Shown here one piece after another: positions 33,668 through 42,803 of a stretch of DNA of 60,547 nucleotides. Position 1 is the first letter of the stretch, and each line of letters starts with the position of its first letter. A model generated the notes under the pieces. The model was not told the DNA's origin. It saw only the letters and a list, made by a program, of their open reading frames with translations, and did no database searches. Both the position numbers and the translations under genes were made by a program. The stretch covers positions 1 through 60,547 of the forward strand of contig DASRPD010000039.1 in the NCBI GenBank assembly GCA_035646535.1, written 5' to 3'. The DNA is from DASRPD01 sp035646535. Lineage in GTDB: Bacteria; Actinomycetota; Acidimicrobiia; IMCC26256; JANYLB01.

Positions 33668-35307
33668 CCGGGGAACCGGCGGGCCGGATCCACTCTCGAC
33701 GACTCGTCGCCGAGACCGCTGAGCTGCGGGGCCCCCGAAGCCCCCGGCGGCCTGTCGTCGTCCGCACCGGCGCCCGACGCGCGGGTGACACCGAGCTCGA
33801 GGACATGCTTGGTGTCTCCGTCGGGTATGGGCACCGGATAGTCACCCGAGAGACATGCGGTGCAGAACGACTGCACGGGCGTACCCGTCGACCGGGTGAG
33901 GCGTTCCAGCTCGAGGTACGCGATCGAGTCGACCCCGAGGTAGTCACGGATCTCGCCCACGGACAGATCCGCCGCGAGCAGCTCGGAGCGCCGCCCGGTG
34001 TCCATGCCGTAGTAGCAGGGCCAGCGATACGGCGGCGACGACACGCGGAAGTGCACTTCGGCCGCGCCGGCCTCACGCAGCATCGCGACCACTTGGCGGG
34101 TGGTCGTACCCCGCACGATCGAGTCGTCGACGACGACGAGCCGCTTGCCCCGGATGTTCTCCGGGAGCGGGTTGAGCTTGAGGCGAACCCCGAGCCCGCG
34201 CGCCTGCTGGCTGGGCTGGATGAACGTGCGGCCCACGTAGCGGTTCTTCACCAGCCCGTCGCCGTAGGGGATGCCGGCGGCGCGCGCGTAGCCCTGCGCG
34301 GCGGGGATGCCGGACTCCGGGACGGGCATGACCATGTCGGCCGGCACCGGGGCCTGCTCGGCGAGCTCTTCACCCATGCGCTGACGGGCCGCGTGCACGC
34401 TCTGGCCGTAGAGGTTCGTGTCGGGGCGGGCGAAGTACACGAACTCGAACAGACACAGCCGGGGCTCAGCCGGTGCGAACGTGTACTCGCGGAGTCCGGT
34501 GGCGGCGATGACGACCATCTCGCCGGGCTCGATGTCGCGCACGTAGTGCGCGCCGACGATGTCGAGCGCGGCGGTCTCGCTCGCGAGGACCCAGCCACCG
34601 TCGTCGAGCCGACCGACGACCAGCGGGCGGAATCCGTGACGGTCACGGACCCCGATGAGATGCGCTTCGTCCATGAGCACGAACGAGAAGGCGCCGGCGA
34701 GGTCGGGGAGCACCTGACGCAGCGCCATCTCGAGGTCACGACCGTCCGAGCGTGGGTCGGCGGCGTACTCGCGGGCGATGAGCTCGCCGACGAGATCGGA
34801 GTCGGTGGTGGAGTCCGCGTCGATCGGATCCGCGAGCAGCCCCGGTAGGGCGCCCAGCTGCGCGGCGAGCTCGGCGGTGTTGGTGAGGTTGCCGTTGTGA
34901 CCCAGCGCGAACCCGACGTCGCCCACGGACCGGTAGATCGGCTGCGCGTTGCGCCAGTCGCTGGACCCGGTCGTCGAATACCGGTTGTGGGCGATCGACA
35001 GGTGACCTTGGAGCGGCGCGAGCTTGCGTTCGTCGAACACCTGGGCAACCAGGCCCATGTCCTTCACCACGGTGATGGTCTCGCCGTCGCTCACCGCGAT
35101 CCCGGCCGATTCCTGGCCGCGGTGTTGTAGAGCGAAGAGGCCCAGGTACGAGAGATGCGCGACGGGCCGCCCCGGCGCGTACACCCCGAACACCCCGCAG
35201 GCTTCGCGCTTTTCCGGGAGGTCGTCGCGCACCCGCGCCGCGTCTGGGTTCGGTGACTGCCCCGGTGCGGGTGCGCTCGTCTCAGCTCGGCCAGTGCCGT
35301 CAGTCAC
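33664..35307 (-). CDS. purF: Amidophosphoribosyltransferase
   Basis: 547 residues from GTG 35307. First committed step of purine synthesis. The glutaminase nucleophile Cys follows a 36-residue propeptide (KREACGVFGVY), as in the Bacillus-type enzyme whose propeptide is removed. PRPP motif VVVDDSIVRGTTT. Cys residues for an Fe-S cluster are present near the C terminus (FCTACLSG, and an earlier WPCYYG). A C-terminal acidic/Gly tail of about 40 residues is extra. Confidence 0.95.
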   Translation of the reverse strand: MTDGTGRAETSAPAPGQSPNPDAARVRDDLPEKREACGVFGVYAPGRPVAHLSYLGLFALQHRGQESAGIAVSDGETITVVKDMGLVAQVFDERKLAPLQGHLSIAHNRYSTTGSSDWRNAQPIYRSVGDVGFALGHNGNLTNTAELAAQLGALPGLLADPIDADSTTDSDLVGELIAREYAADPRSDGRDLEMALRQVLPDLAGAFSFVLMDEAHLIGVRDRHGFRPLVVGRLDDGGWVLASETAALDIVGAHYVRDIEPGEMVVIAATGLREYTFAPAEPRLCLFEFVYFARPDTNLYGQSVHAARQRMGEELAEQAPVPADMVMPVPESGIPAAQGYARAAGIPYGDGLVKNRYVGRTFIQPSQQARGLGVRLKLNPLPENIRGKRLVVVDDSIVRGTTTRQVVAMLREAGAAEVHFRVSSPPYRWPCYYGMDTGRRSELLAADLSVGEIRDYLGVDSIAYLELERLTRSTGTPVQSFCTACLSGDYPVPIPDGDTKHVLELGVTRASGAGADDDRPPGASGAPQLSGLGDESSRVDPARRFPG

Positions 35308-35313
35308 TGCTTC

Positions 35314-35319
35314 AGTATC
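35314..35319 (-). promoter_or_regulatory. -10 box of leaderless purF-purM
   Basis: GATACT on the minus strand exactly 6 nt before GTG 35307. Confidence 0.4.
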
Positions 35320-35350
35320 TCACGGCCCGGACGTGCCGTTCGGCCTCGGG

Positions 35351-35356
35351 TACGGT
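35351..35356 (+). promoter_or_regulatory. -10 box of leaderless cysC
   Basis: TACGGT 7 nt before ATG 35364, divergent from the purF promoter. Confidence 0.4.
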
Positions 35357-35363
35357 CTCGCCG

Positions 35364-35930
35364 ATGCCGAGCGATGACGTGGGATTCTGCCTCTGGTTCA
35401 CCGGGTACTCCGGGGCCGGCAAGAGCACCATCGCCAACGTCGTGGCCGCCGAGCTGGCCGTGCGGGGCCAGCGGATAGAGCTGCTCGACGGTGACGAGGT
35501 CCGGGAGAACCTCTCGGCCGGTCTCGGGTTCTCCAAGACGGACCGGGATATCAACATTCGCCGCATCGGCTGGGTCGCCAAGGTCCTGGCCCGCAACGGC
35601 GTTGCCGCCATCACTGCCGCGATCTCGCCCTATCGCGAGACCCGTGACGCGGTGCGGGCCGAGATCCCGTACTTCGTCGAGGTGTTCGTGGACACCCCCC
35701 TCGAGGTGTGTGAGGAGCGCGACGTCAAGGGCCTCTACCGCAAGGCCCGTGCCGGCGACATCGGTGAGTTCACCGGCGTGTCCGACCCGTATGAGCCGCC
35801 GCTCGCACCCGAGATCCACGTGATCACCCACGACCGGTCCATCGCCGCGTCGGCCGCGCAGGTCCTGTCCTGGCTCGAGGAACGCGGCTGGGCCCGCCCC
35901 GGCCCGCCGCCGCGGGTCCAGAAGTCCTGA
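35364..35930 (+). CDS. cysC: Adenylyl-sulfate kinase
   Basis: 188 residues. Phosphorylates adenosine-5'-phosphosulfate to PAPS. P-loop GYSGAGKST, LLDGDEVRENLS, GFSKTDRDINIRRIG, and a lid with DVKGLYRKARAGDIGEFTG. Stand-alone kinase with no sulfurylase domain attached. It is inserted, in the opposite direction, between purF and purL; no other sulfate-assimilation gene is nearby, so it may serve sulfation rather than assimilation. Confidence 0.93.
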   Translation: MPSDDVGFCLWFTGYSGAGKSTIANVVAAELAVRGQRIELLDGDEVRENLSAGLGFSKTDRDINIRRIGWVAKVLARNGVAAITAAISPYRETRDAVRAEIPYFVEVFVDTPLEVCEERDVKGLYRKARAGDIGEFTGVSDPYEPPLAPEIHVITHDRSIAASAAQVLSWLEERGWARPGPPPRVQKS

Positions 35931-36202
35931 CCTCCCGCGGCGAGCTTGCCTCGTCTCGAAACGGCCGGCCCTGAACTGACGATGGTCGCCGGCTCGTCGC
36001 CGCGTCGGCCGCGCCGCCGCTGCCCGTGCCCCGTCTGCGAACCCACGCTGCGTGGGAGCTCGAACACATTGGCTCCCGCGGGAGACTCCCGCTCGCGGGT
36101 CGATCGGTCAGAAACCCGCGTCCGCCGAGACACAGCAACCCGATCAGACCTGCTGATCAGCGGAGGAAAGCCAGGAGACGGAGCGGTTCACGCGGCCGCG
36201 AC
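35931..36202. other. Convergent cysC-purL gap with hairpins
   Basis: 272 bp without a supportable gene. Contains CCCACG-CTG-CGTGGG at 36042-36056 and a 12-bp palindrome CTCCCGCGGGAG at 36073-36084, either of which could help end transcription from the convergent genes. No T-run follows. Confidence 0.35.
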
Positions 36203-38488
36203 TCAGCTCGGCGCGGACGTGGGGGCGAGGGCGTTGGGGATGGCGGCGCGCCAGACGTGGGTGGCATCGGCGAGATCCACATCGAACGCGGTCCGGGCGA
36301 CGAGGCGGTCGCCCGTCGCGGTGCCGACGTGCGCTGCGGGAACCCCGGCCGCCTCGGCACGGCCGAGGAGCACGTCGGCGCCGGCGGGATCGACCGAGCA
36401 CACGATGCGCGACGCGGACTCGGAGAAGCAGGCGAGCGCGTCTCCGATCTCGACGTCGAAGCCGACGTCACCGGCGATGGCCATCTCGGCCAGCGCGACC
36501 GCGAGGCCACCGTCGGAGCAGTCGTGCACTCCCGACAACGCTCGGTCGGTCACGAACCCCGAGACGAGCTCATGCAGGGCACCTGCCGCGGCGAGGTCGG
36601 CCTCGGGTGGCGCACCGTCGGCCAGCCCGTGGCGCTTGGCCCACTCCGAGCCGCCGAGCTCCGGGCGGGTCTCGCCGAGCACGACGATCGCGTCGCCGTC
36701 GCGCAACGCTGCGGGCGCGGGCGGCTGCGTGAGCGAATCGATCACACCAAGCACGCCGACGACCGGGGTCGGGTCGATGTCGGTGCCGCGCGACTCGTTG
36801 TAGAAGCTCACGTTGCCGCCGATCACAGGGATGCCGAGGGCACGGCAGGCCTCGCTCATCCCGTCGACGACCTCGGCGAACTGCCACATCACCTCGGGGT
36901 GCTCCGGATTGCCGAAGTTCAGGCAGTTCACCAGCGCACGCGGCTCGGCGCCGGCGCAGGCGACGTTGCGCGCCGCTTCGAGCACGACGAGGCGGCCTCC
37001 GACGCGGGGATCGAGGCGACAGAAGCGGGCCTTGCCGTCGGTGCTGAGCGCGAGCCCGCGCGCCGTGTCCGGCAGCCGCAACACCGCGGCGTCACCGCCG
37101 GGGCCGACCACGGTGTTGAGGAACAGCTGGTGGTCGTACTGGCGCGACACCCAGGTCTTGTCCGCGATCGTCGGGTCCGCCAGCAGCGCCACCAGCTCGC
37201 CCGACACGTCGGTGCCGGGCGGGAAGCGCTGGGCCAACCGAGGCGCGGGGTCGGCCGCGAGCCGAGCGTCCTGGTCCGACGGTCGGCGCGCGGGACGGTC
37301 GTAGAGGGGACCGTCGCCGAGGCTTTCCACGGGGATGTCGGCAATCGGCGGCCGATCAGATGACCCTGCACGCGGCTCGTCGCCGGCAGGCGGTGCCGGG
37401 TTGGCACCGGGAATGCCGCGGGAGTCGAACGTTCCGTCGAAGACCCGGAATCGACCGGTGTCGGTGACCTCGCCGATGACCGTGGCGCTGATCTCCCAGC
37501 GTTCACACAGGCCGAGCACTTCGTCGAGATCGGCGGGTTCGACGATCGCGAGCATGCGTTCCTGGCTCTCGGACGTCATGAGCTCGATCGGGTTCATGCC
37601 CGGCTCCCGGCGCGTCACGCGCGCCGCGTCCACGTCCATCCCCGCGCCCGTCTTCGCCGCGGTCTCCGATGTCGCACAGGAGATCCCGGCCGCGCCGAGG
37701 TCCTGCACGCCGACCGCGAGTCCCGCGTCCAACAGCGCGAGGCAGGCCTCGATGAGCTTCTTCTCCTCGAACGGATCGCCGACCTGTACGGAGGGGCGCT
37801 TGGCTTCGGAGCCCTCGACGAATCCCGCCGAGGCGAGCACGCTGGCGCCGCCGATACCGTCACGACCGGTGGCACCGCCGAGCAGCACCGCGAGGTTGCC
37901 GACGCCCTCGGCGCGGGCCAGCACGAGCCGCTCGCGCGGCAACAGGCCGAGGCACAGCACGTTCACGAGTGGGTTGTCGCGGTAACACTCGTCGAACACG
38001 ACCTCGCCGCCGACGGTGGGAACGCCGACCGCGTTGCCGTATCCGCTAATGCCGGAGACGACGCCCTCGAACAGATACCGGGTGCGGGGGTCGTCGAGCG
38101 GGCCGAAGCGCAGCGGGTCCATCAGCGCGATCGGCCGAGCCCCCATCGAGAAGACGTCTCGGATGATCCCGCCGACGCCGGTCGCCGCGCCCTGGTGAGG
38201 CTCGACCGCGGAGGGATGGTTGTGGCTCTCGATCCGCACCGCGATCGCGAGTCCGTCGCCGATGTCGATGACCCCGGCACCCTCGCCGGGTCCGACGAGC
38301 ACCCACGGGGCCTCGGTCGGGAAGCGGCCGAGGTAACGGCGCGAGGACTTGTAGGAGCAGTGCTCGGACCACATCACCGAGTACATGGCGAGCTCGAGGC
38401 CGGTCGGGGACCGGCCGAGCTCGGTCTCTATGGCGCCAAGCTCGTCGTCGGTGAGTCCCAGTTGTCGATGCAGCGGCTCCTCGACCAT
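36203..38488 (-). CDS. purL: FGAM synthase large subunit
   Basis: 761 residues, the small-type PurL that works with separate PurS and PurQ. Converts FGAR to FGAM. Conserved: MWSEHCSYKSSR, the catalytic His in RIESHNHPSAVEPHQGAATGVGG, DVFSMGARPIAL, and the second half with NPEHPEVMWQFAEVVDGM and GGNVSFYNES. Single gene here: its partners purS/purQ are 1-2 kb away, beyond a small plus-strand gene and pyrE. Confidence 0.96.
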   Translation of the reverse strand: MVEEPLHRQLGLTDDELGAIETELGRSPTGLELAMYSVMWSEHCSYKSSRRYLGRFPTEAPWVLVGPGEGAGVIDIGDGLAIAVRIESHNHPSAVEPHQGAATGVGGIIRDVFSMGARPIALMDPLRFGPLDDPRTRYLFEGVVSGISGYGNAVGVPTVGGEVVFDECYRDNPLVNVLCLGLLPRERLVLARAEGVGNLAVLLGGATGRDGIGGASVLASAGFVEGSEAKRPSVQVGDPFEEKKLIEACLALLDAGLAVGVQDLGAAGISCATSETAAKTGAGMDVDAARVTRREPGMNPIELMTSESQERMLAIVEPADLDEVLGLCERWEISATVIGEVTDTGRFRVFDGTFDSRGIPGANPAPPAGDEPRAGSSDRPPIADIPVESLGDGPLYDRPARRPSDQDARLAADPAPRLAQRFPPGTDVSGELVALLADPTIADKTWVSRQYDHQLFLNTVVGPGGDAAVLRLPDTARGLALSTDGKARFCRLDPRVGGRLVVLEAARNVACAGAEPRALVNCLNFGNPEHPEVMWQFAEVVDGMSEACRALGIPVIGGNVSFYNESRGTDIDPTPVVGVLGVIDSLTQPPAPAALRDGDAIVVLGETRPELGGSEWAKRHGLADGAPPEADLAAAGALHELVSGFVTDRALSGVHDCSDGGLAVALAEMAIAGDVGFDVEIGDALACFSESASRIVCSVDPAGADVLLGRAEAAGVPAAHVGTATGDRLVARTAFDVDLADATHVWRAAIPNALAPTSAPS

Positions 38489-38678
38489 CTGGGCCGATCC
38501 TACTCGTCGACCGGCTGATTCCGGGCCCGCAGCAGGACCGCTGCCGAATCAAAACGCACTGATCCGCCGACCAAATGATGCATCGCGATCACCAATGCAT
38601 TGCCGATGGGAACACCGACGAATCTGCGAGTATTGTTGCGTAGCGAAATTCGTATTTGACTCCCAACCCGAGGGGAAC

Positions 38679-39086
38679 ATGGCCTCCGACAAGACCAAGA
38701 TGAGCACCGAGCACAAGGCCGCTCTGGCGGAAGGACGGGCCAACGGACGGGCCGTTCGCGAGTACTTGGAGGCTCTCGAAGCCACCAAGCCGAAGCGAGG
38801 CCGTAAGCGGACGCCGGAGTCGGTGAAGAAGCGTCTCGACGCGATCGGGATCGCCCTGGCCGACGCGTCGGGCGTCAAGCGCGTCCAGCTCCTCCAGGAG
38901 CGCCGGGATCTGAGCGCCGAGCTCGAAGGCCTCAACGCGAAGGTCGACATCGCCGGAGTCGAGCGGGCGTTCGTGAAGGCCGCCAAGTCCTACTCGGAGA
39001 GCAAGGGAATCGCGTACGCAACCTGGCGCGAGGCCGGTGTGTCGACCGAGGTGTTGCAGCGCGCCGGTCTCACCCGCGGGAGCTGA
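38679..39086 (+). CDS. Conserved actinobacterial coiled-coil/basic protein
   Basis: 135 residues from ATG 38679, with AGGGGA upstream. Starts with MSTEHKAALAEGRANGRAV, has a basic patch KPKRGRKRTPESVKKRLD, a Leu/Glu-rich helical stretch, and ends with KSYSESKGIAYATWREAGV and a helix. The architecture (basic hinge plus a C-terminal segment that looks like a small DNA-binding motif) resembles widely distributed actinobacterial hypothetical proteins. Nucleic-acid binding is a guess from composition. Divergent from purL, 190 bp apart. Confidence 0.75.
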   Translation: MASDKTKMSTEHKAALAEGRANGRAVREYLEALEATKPKRGRKRTPESVKKRLDAIGIALADASGVKRVQLLQERRDLSAELEGLNAKVDIAGVERAFVKAAKSYSESKGIAYATWREAGVSTEVLQRAGLTRGS

Positions 39087-39095
39087 ACCCGCGGG

Positions 39096-39650
39096 TCAGC
39101 TGCCGAACTCGTAGCCGAGATCGGGGGCGGTGAGCACCGGGGCGTAGCGCACGCCACGGCGTTCGAGCTCCGGGCCCAGCTCGCCCCCCCGGTCGAGGAG
39201 CAACGACGCGGCCACGACCTCGCACCCGAACTCGGTGACCGCGTCGAGCGAATCGAGCAGCGACGCGCCGGTGGTGGCGGTGTCCTCGACCACCAACACG
39301 CGGTCTCCCGGCTCGAGCGGGCCCGCCATGCGGCCTCCGACGCCGTGGCCCTTGGCCTCCTTGCGTACCGCGAATCCGCGGTGTCCTGTGGTGGCGGTCA
39401 CCGCCACCGCGACGGGAACCGCCCCGACTGCCAGACCTCCGACGGCGTCGTAGTCGCCAGCGGTGACGCCGATATCAGCCAGTGCCTCGACGATCGCGCC
39501 GCCGACGATCTCGACACAGTCGCCGCGGAACGTGACCATCCGGCCGTCCAGGTACCACCGCGATCGCCGGCCCGAGGAAAGCGTGAAGTCACCCTCGCGA
39601 ATCGCGTGTTCGCGCAGGGCCGCGGCCAGCGCGTGCTGTGCGGGTCGCAT
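39096..39650 (-). CDS. pyrE: Orotate phosphoribosyltransferase
   Basis: 184 residues. Pyrimidine pathway, forms OMP from orotate and PRPP. PRPP motif VLVVEDTATTGASL, substrate loop VRKEAKGHGVGG, N-terminal DFTLSSGRRSRWYLD. Start touches the purQ stop (TGATG), so it is in the purS-purQ-pyrE transcript, tying a pyrimidine gene to purine genes. Confidence 0.92.
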   Translation of the reverse strand: MRPAQHALAAALREHAIREGDFTLSSGRRSRWYLDGRMVTFRGDCVEIVGGAIVEALADIGVTAGDYDAVGGLAVGAVPVAVAVTATTGHRGFAVRKEAKGHGVGGRMAGPLEPGDRVLVVEDTATTGASLLDSLDAVTEFGCEVVAASLLLDRGGELGPELERRGVRYAPVLTAPDLGYEFGS

Positions 39651-40342
39651 CAGCCGACGAGCTGGCGGGGTGTGCCTGCGGCCGCGGCGGACAACAACGA
39701 TCGCAGCAGCACTGCGCCGTCGTCCGAGCCGAGCATCGGGTCGGAGGCCCGCTCCGGATGCGGCATGAGTCCGACGACGTTGCGGGCCTCGTTGCAGATC
39801 CCGGCGATGTCATCGAGGCTGCCGTTCGGGTTGTCGACGTAGCGCACGACGACCCGATCATCGGCGCGAAGTCGTTCCAGGCCGGCGGGGTCACACACGT
39901 AGTTACCCTCGAAGTGGTTGATCGGGATCGCGAGCTCGTCGCCGACTCGACAGGCGTTGGTCAGCGCCGAGTCCGCGGTTTCAACCCGTAACTGCGCGGT
40001 CGTACAGAGGAACTTCAACCCCGCGTTCTTCTGGAGTGCTCCGGGGAGGAGTCCGGCCTCGGTCAGGACCTGGAAGCCGTTGCAGATCCCGACGACGGGG
40101 CCACCCGTTGCCGCGAATGCCGCCACGGCGTCCATCACCGGTGAGAACCGTGCGATGGCACCCGTTCGGAGGTAATCGCCGTGGGCAAAGCCGCCGGGAA
40201 CAACGACCGCGTCAACACCGTGCACGGTCGTGTCGGCGTGCCAGAGCAGCTCGGCGTCGCCGCCGAGGTTCCGCACCGCTCGTTGCACATCGAGCTCGCA
40301 GTTCGTGCCCGGGAACTGAACGACGCCGACGGTCACACTCAC
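39650..40342 (-). CDS. purQ: FGAM synthase glutaminase subunit
   Basis: 230 residues from GTG 40342, coupled to purS by GTGA. Class I glutamine amidotransferase: nucleophile Cys in GPVVGICNGFQVLTEAGLLPG, catalytic His and Glu in GLMPHPER. Supplies ammonia to PurL. Confidence 0.95.
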   Translation of the reverse strand: MSVTVGVVQFPGTNCELDVQRAVRNLGGDAELLWHADTTVHGVDAVVVPGGFAHGDYLRTGAIARFSPVMDAVAAFAATGGPVVGICNGFQVLTEAGLLPGALQKNAGLKFLCTTAQLRVETADSALTNACRVGDELAIPINHFEGNYVCDPAGLERLRADDRVVVRYVDNPNGSLDDIAGICNEARNVVGLMPHPERASDPMLGSDDGAVLLRSLLSAAAAGTPRQLVG

Positions 40343-40608
40343 GCGGACGTCCCGTCGAGCGCGCTGACGGTCACCTCGTAGGCCTCGATGACAGGGTTGG
40401 CAAGGAGCCGGTCGCACATCTCGAGCACCTCGGCCCGGGCGGCGTCCGCGTCGGCCGCCTCGACGACGAGGCGGATGGCCTTGCCCATGTGCACCTCGGT
40501 CACGTTGTCGTAGCCCAGTGCAGGCAGGGCGCGTTCGATCGTCGCGCCCTGGGGGTCGGCAATACCCGGCAGGTGGGTGATCTCGACTCGGATCTCGAAG
40601 CGGGCCAC
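40339..40608 (-). CDS. purS: FGAM synthase subunit PurS
   Basis: 89 residues. Small dimeric bridge between PurL and PurQ. ITHLPGIADPQGATIERALPALGY and EMCDRLLANPVIEAYEV are family-typical. GTG start 6 nt after a TAACAT box. Confidence 0.94.
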   Translation of the reverse strand: MARFEIRVEITHLPGIADPQGATIERALPALGYDNVTEVHMGKAIRLVVEAADADAARAEVLEMCDRLLANPVIEAYEVTVSALDGTSA

Positions 40609-40614
40609 GCTTCG

Positions 40615-40620
40615 ATGTTA
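40615..40620 (-). promoter_or_regulatory. -10 box of leaderless purS-purQ-pyrE
   Basis: TAACAT on the minus strand, overlapping the TAA stop of purC and 6 nt before GTG 40608. It implies a separate promoter for purS-purQ-pyrE. Confidence 0.45.
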
Positions 40621-41511
40621 CCGATCGGATCCGTACCAGTCCGCGAGGCTGCGGCCAGTCAGTCGCTTGTACGCCTCGGCGTAGCGCGTCCGCGTGCCTT
40701 CGATCGCGGCGGGTGACAGGTGTGGGGCCGGTGGTCGTTGATCCCAACCGATCTCCAGGTAGTAGTCGCGCACGTATTGCTTGTCGAAGCTCGGCGGCGA
40801 TCCACCCGGCTGGTACTCCTCGGCCGGCCAGTAGCGAGACGAGTCGGGCGTGAGCACCTCGTCGATGAGCAACAGCTCGCCACCGGCTTCAGCAGGACGA
40901 TGGCCCCACTCGAGCTTCGTGTCGGCCAGAATGATCCCGCGGGTCTCGGCGTAACGCGCGCCGGTCTCGTAGATCGCCAAGGTTCGGGCCTTGACGGCCT
41001 CGAAGGTCTCCTCGCCGACGAGCGCGACAGCCTCCGCGTCGGTCACGGGCAGATCGTGACCTTCTTCGGCCTTGGTGGTCGGAGTGAACACCGGCTCGGG
41101 CAGCGGGTCGGCCTCGCGCATCCCGGCGGGCATCCGGCGGCCCTGGACGGTGCCCCGTTCGCGGTACTCGGCCCACGCGCCACCGAAGACGTAGCCGCGA
41201 GCGATGCATTCGAGCCGGATCGGCTCAGTGACCTGGACGAGCATGGCCCGGCCGGCGACTTCCGGTCCGACCCCGGCCGGGAAGTCGCCGGGATCCACCG
41301 AGATCACGTGGTTGGGGATCTCGGTCGCGGTGCGCTCGAACCAGAACGCGGAGATCGCGGTGAGCACCCGGCCCTTGTCCGGGATTTCGTCGGGCAGCAC
41401 GACATCGAACACCGACACCCGGTCGCTGGCGACCATCAGCAGGGAATCCGCGTCGACGTCGTAGAGATCGCGCACCTTGCCGGAGTAGCGGTGCGGTAGC
41501 GACAGGCTCAC
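40618..41511 (-). CDS. purC: SAICAR synthetase
   Basis: 297 residues from GTG 41511, coupled to purB by GTGA. Motifs: YSGKVRDLYDV, SDRVSVFDVVLP, LECIARGYVFGGAWAEY, and a C-terminal DTKLEWGH and DSSRYWP. ATP-dependent ligation of Asp to CAIR. Confidence 0.95.
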   Translation of the reverse strand: MSLSLPHRYSGKVRDLYDVDADSLLMVASDRVSVFDVVLPDEIPDKGRVLTAISAFWFERTATEIPNHVISVDPGDFPAGVGPEVAGRAMLVQVTEPIRLECIARGYVFGGAWAEYRERGTVQGRRMPAGMREADPLPEPVFTPTTKAEEGHDLPVTDAEAVALVGEETFEAVKARTLAIYETGARYAETRGIILADTKLEWGHRPAEAGGELLLIDEVLTPDSSRYWPAEEYQPGGSPPSFDKQYVRDYYLEIGWDQRPPAPHLSPAAIEGTRTRYAEAYKRLTGRSLADWYGSDR

Positions 41512-42803
41512 TCGCCGAGTGCCTCCACCGTCCGACGGGCGTGACGGATCGCCCCGTCCAGGTCGAAACACGCCGCGAGTCGCTCGTCACCGAGCGCGGC
41601 GACGATGTCGGAGTCTTCGCGCAGCACGTCGAGGAACGATCGGCGCTGCTCCCACGTCGCCATCGCGTTGCGCTGCACCATTCGGTACGCGTCGTCACGA
41701 GTGGTACCCGCTTCGACGAGCGCCAGCAGCACCGGCTGGCTGAACACGAGGCCGTAGGACGCGTCCAGGTTCTCGAGCATTCGTTCGGGGTAGACGACCA
41801 TGTCCTCGACGATGGCGCGGAACTTGACCAGCACGTAGTAGGCGAGCTGGCAGGAGTCGGGGAGGATGATCCGCTCGACCGAGGAGTGGGTGATGTCGCG
41901 CTCGTGCCAGAGCGCGACGTTCTCGAGGCCGGCCGCCAGATTGGCGCGCAGCACTCGGGCCAGACCGCAGAGCTGCTCGGCCTTGACCGGGTTGCGCTTG
42001 TGCGGCATCGCGCTCGAGCCCTTCTGGGCGCCGGTGCGAAACGGCTCTTCGACCTCGCGCACCTCGGTGCGCTGGAGGTGACGGATCTCCGTCGCGAACG
42101 CCTCGATCGACGCCCCGACCGACGCGCACGCGTACAGCAGCTCGGCGTGCCGGTCGCGGGATATCACCTGCGTCGCCGGTACCGGCGTGAGCGACAATCG
42201 CTCGCACACGTACTCCTCGATGGCCGGGTCGATGTTCGAGTACGTACCGACCGCGCCGGACAGCTTGCCGACGGCAACGGCGTCCCGGGCACGCTGGAGC
42301 CGCACCCGATCACGGCCGACCTGGAGCGCCCAGAGCGCGATCTTGGCGCCGAAGGTGGTGGGCTCGGCGTGGATGCCGTGGGTGCGACCGACCATCGGCG
42401 TGCCGGCGAACTCACGGGCCCGGCGGGCGATCGCGGTCTCGAGATCAGCGGCGGCGGCGACCAACAAGTCGCACGCCTCGACCAGCGAGACGGAGAGCGC
42501 GGTGTCCACCACGTCGCTCGAGGTGAGCCCGTAGTGCACCCAGCCACCGGCCGGTGGGCCGACGCGATCCTGCACGACGTCGACGAACGCGGCGACGTCG
42601 TGTTGGGTGATCTCCTCGCGAGCCTCGATGGCGGCGACGTCGAACCCGGCGCGAGCGCGCACGGCCTCTGCGTCGGGCGCCGGGACCACACCCTGGCTCG
42701 CCCACGCCTCGACCGCGAGGATCTCGACCTCGAGCCACCGTCCGTATCGAGCCTCGTCGCCGAAGAGTGACGTCATCGGTTCGAGCGAGTAACGCGGGAT
42801 CAC
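41508..42803 (-). CDS. purB: Adenylosuccinate lyase
   Basis: 431 residues. Cleaves SAICAR and adenylosuccinate. Fumarase-superfamily signature GSSAMPHKRNPVKAEQLCGL, HYGLTSSDVVDTALS, and the catalytic-His segment TPMVGRTHGIHAEPT. Coupled to purD by GTGA. Confidence 0.95.
   Translation of the reverse strand: MIPRYSLEPMTSLFGDEARYGRWLEVEILAVEAWASQGVVPAPDAEAVRARAGFDVAAIEAREEITQHDVAAFVDVVQDRVGPPAGGWVHYGLTSSDVVDTALSVSLVEACDLLVAAAADLETAIARRAREFAGTPMVGRTHGIHAEPTTFGAKIALWALQVGRDRVRLQRARDAVAVGKLSGAVGTYSNIDPAIEEYVCERLSLTPVPATQVISRDRHAELLYACASVGASIEAFATEIRHLQRTEVREVEEPFRTGAQKGSSAMPHKRNPVKAEQLCGLARVLRANLAAGLENVALWHERDITHSSVERIILPDSCQLAYYVLVKFRAIVEDMVVYPERMLENLDASYGLVFSQPVLLALVEAGTTRDDAYRMVQRNAMATWEQRRSFLDVLREDSDIVAALGDERLAACFDLDGAIRHARRTVEALGE

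Noticed and set aside
35735..36138. Two minus-strand frames in and beyond the cysC 3' end
   Set aside because: Arg/Ser/Gly-rich composition, overlap with cysC, no ribosome site, no recognisable domain.
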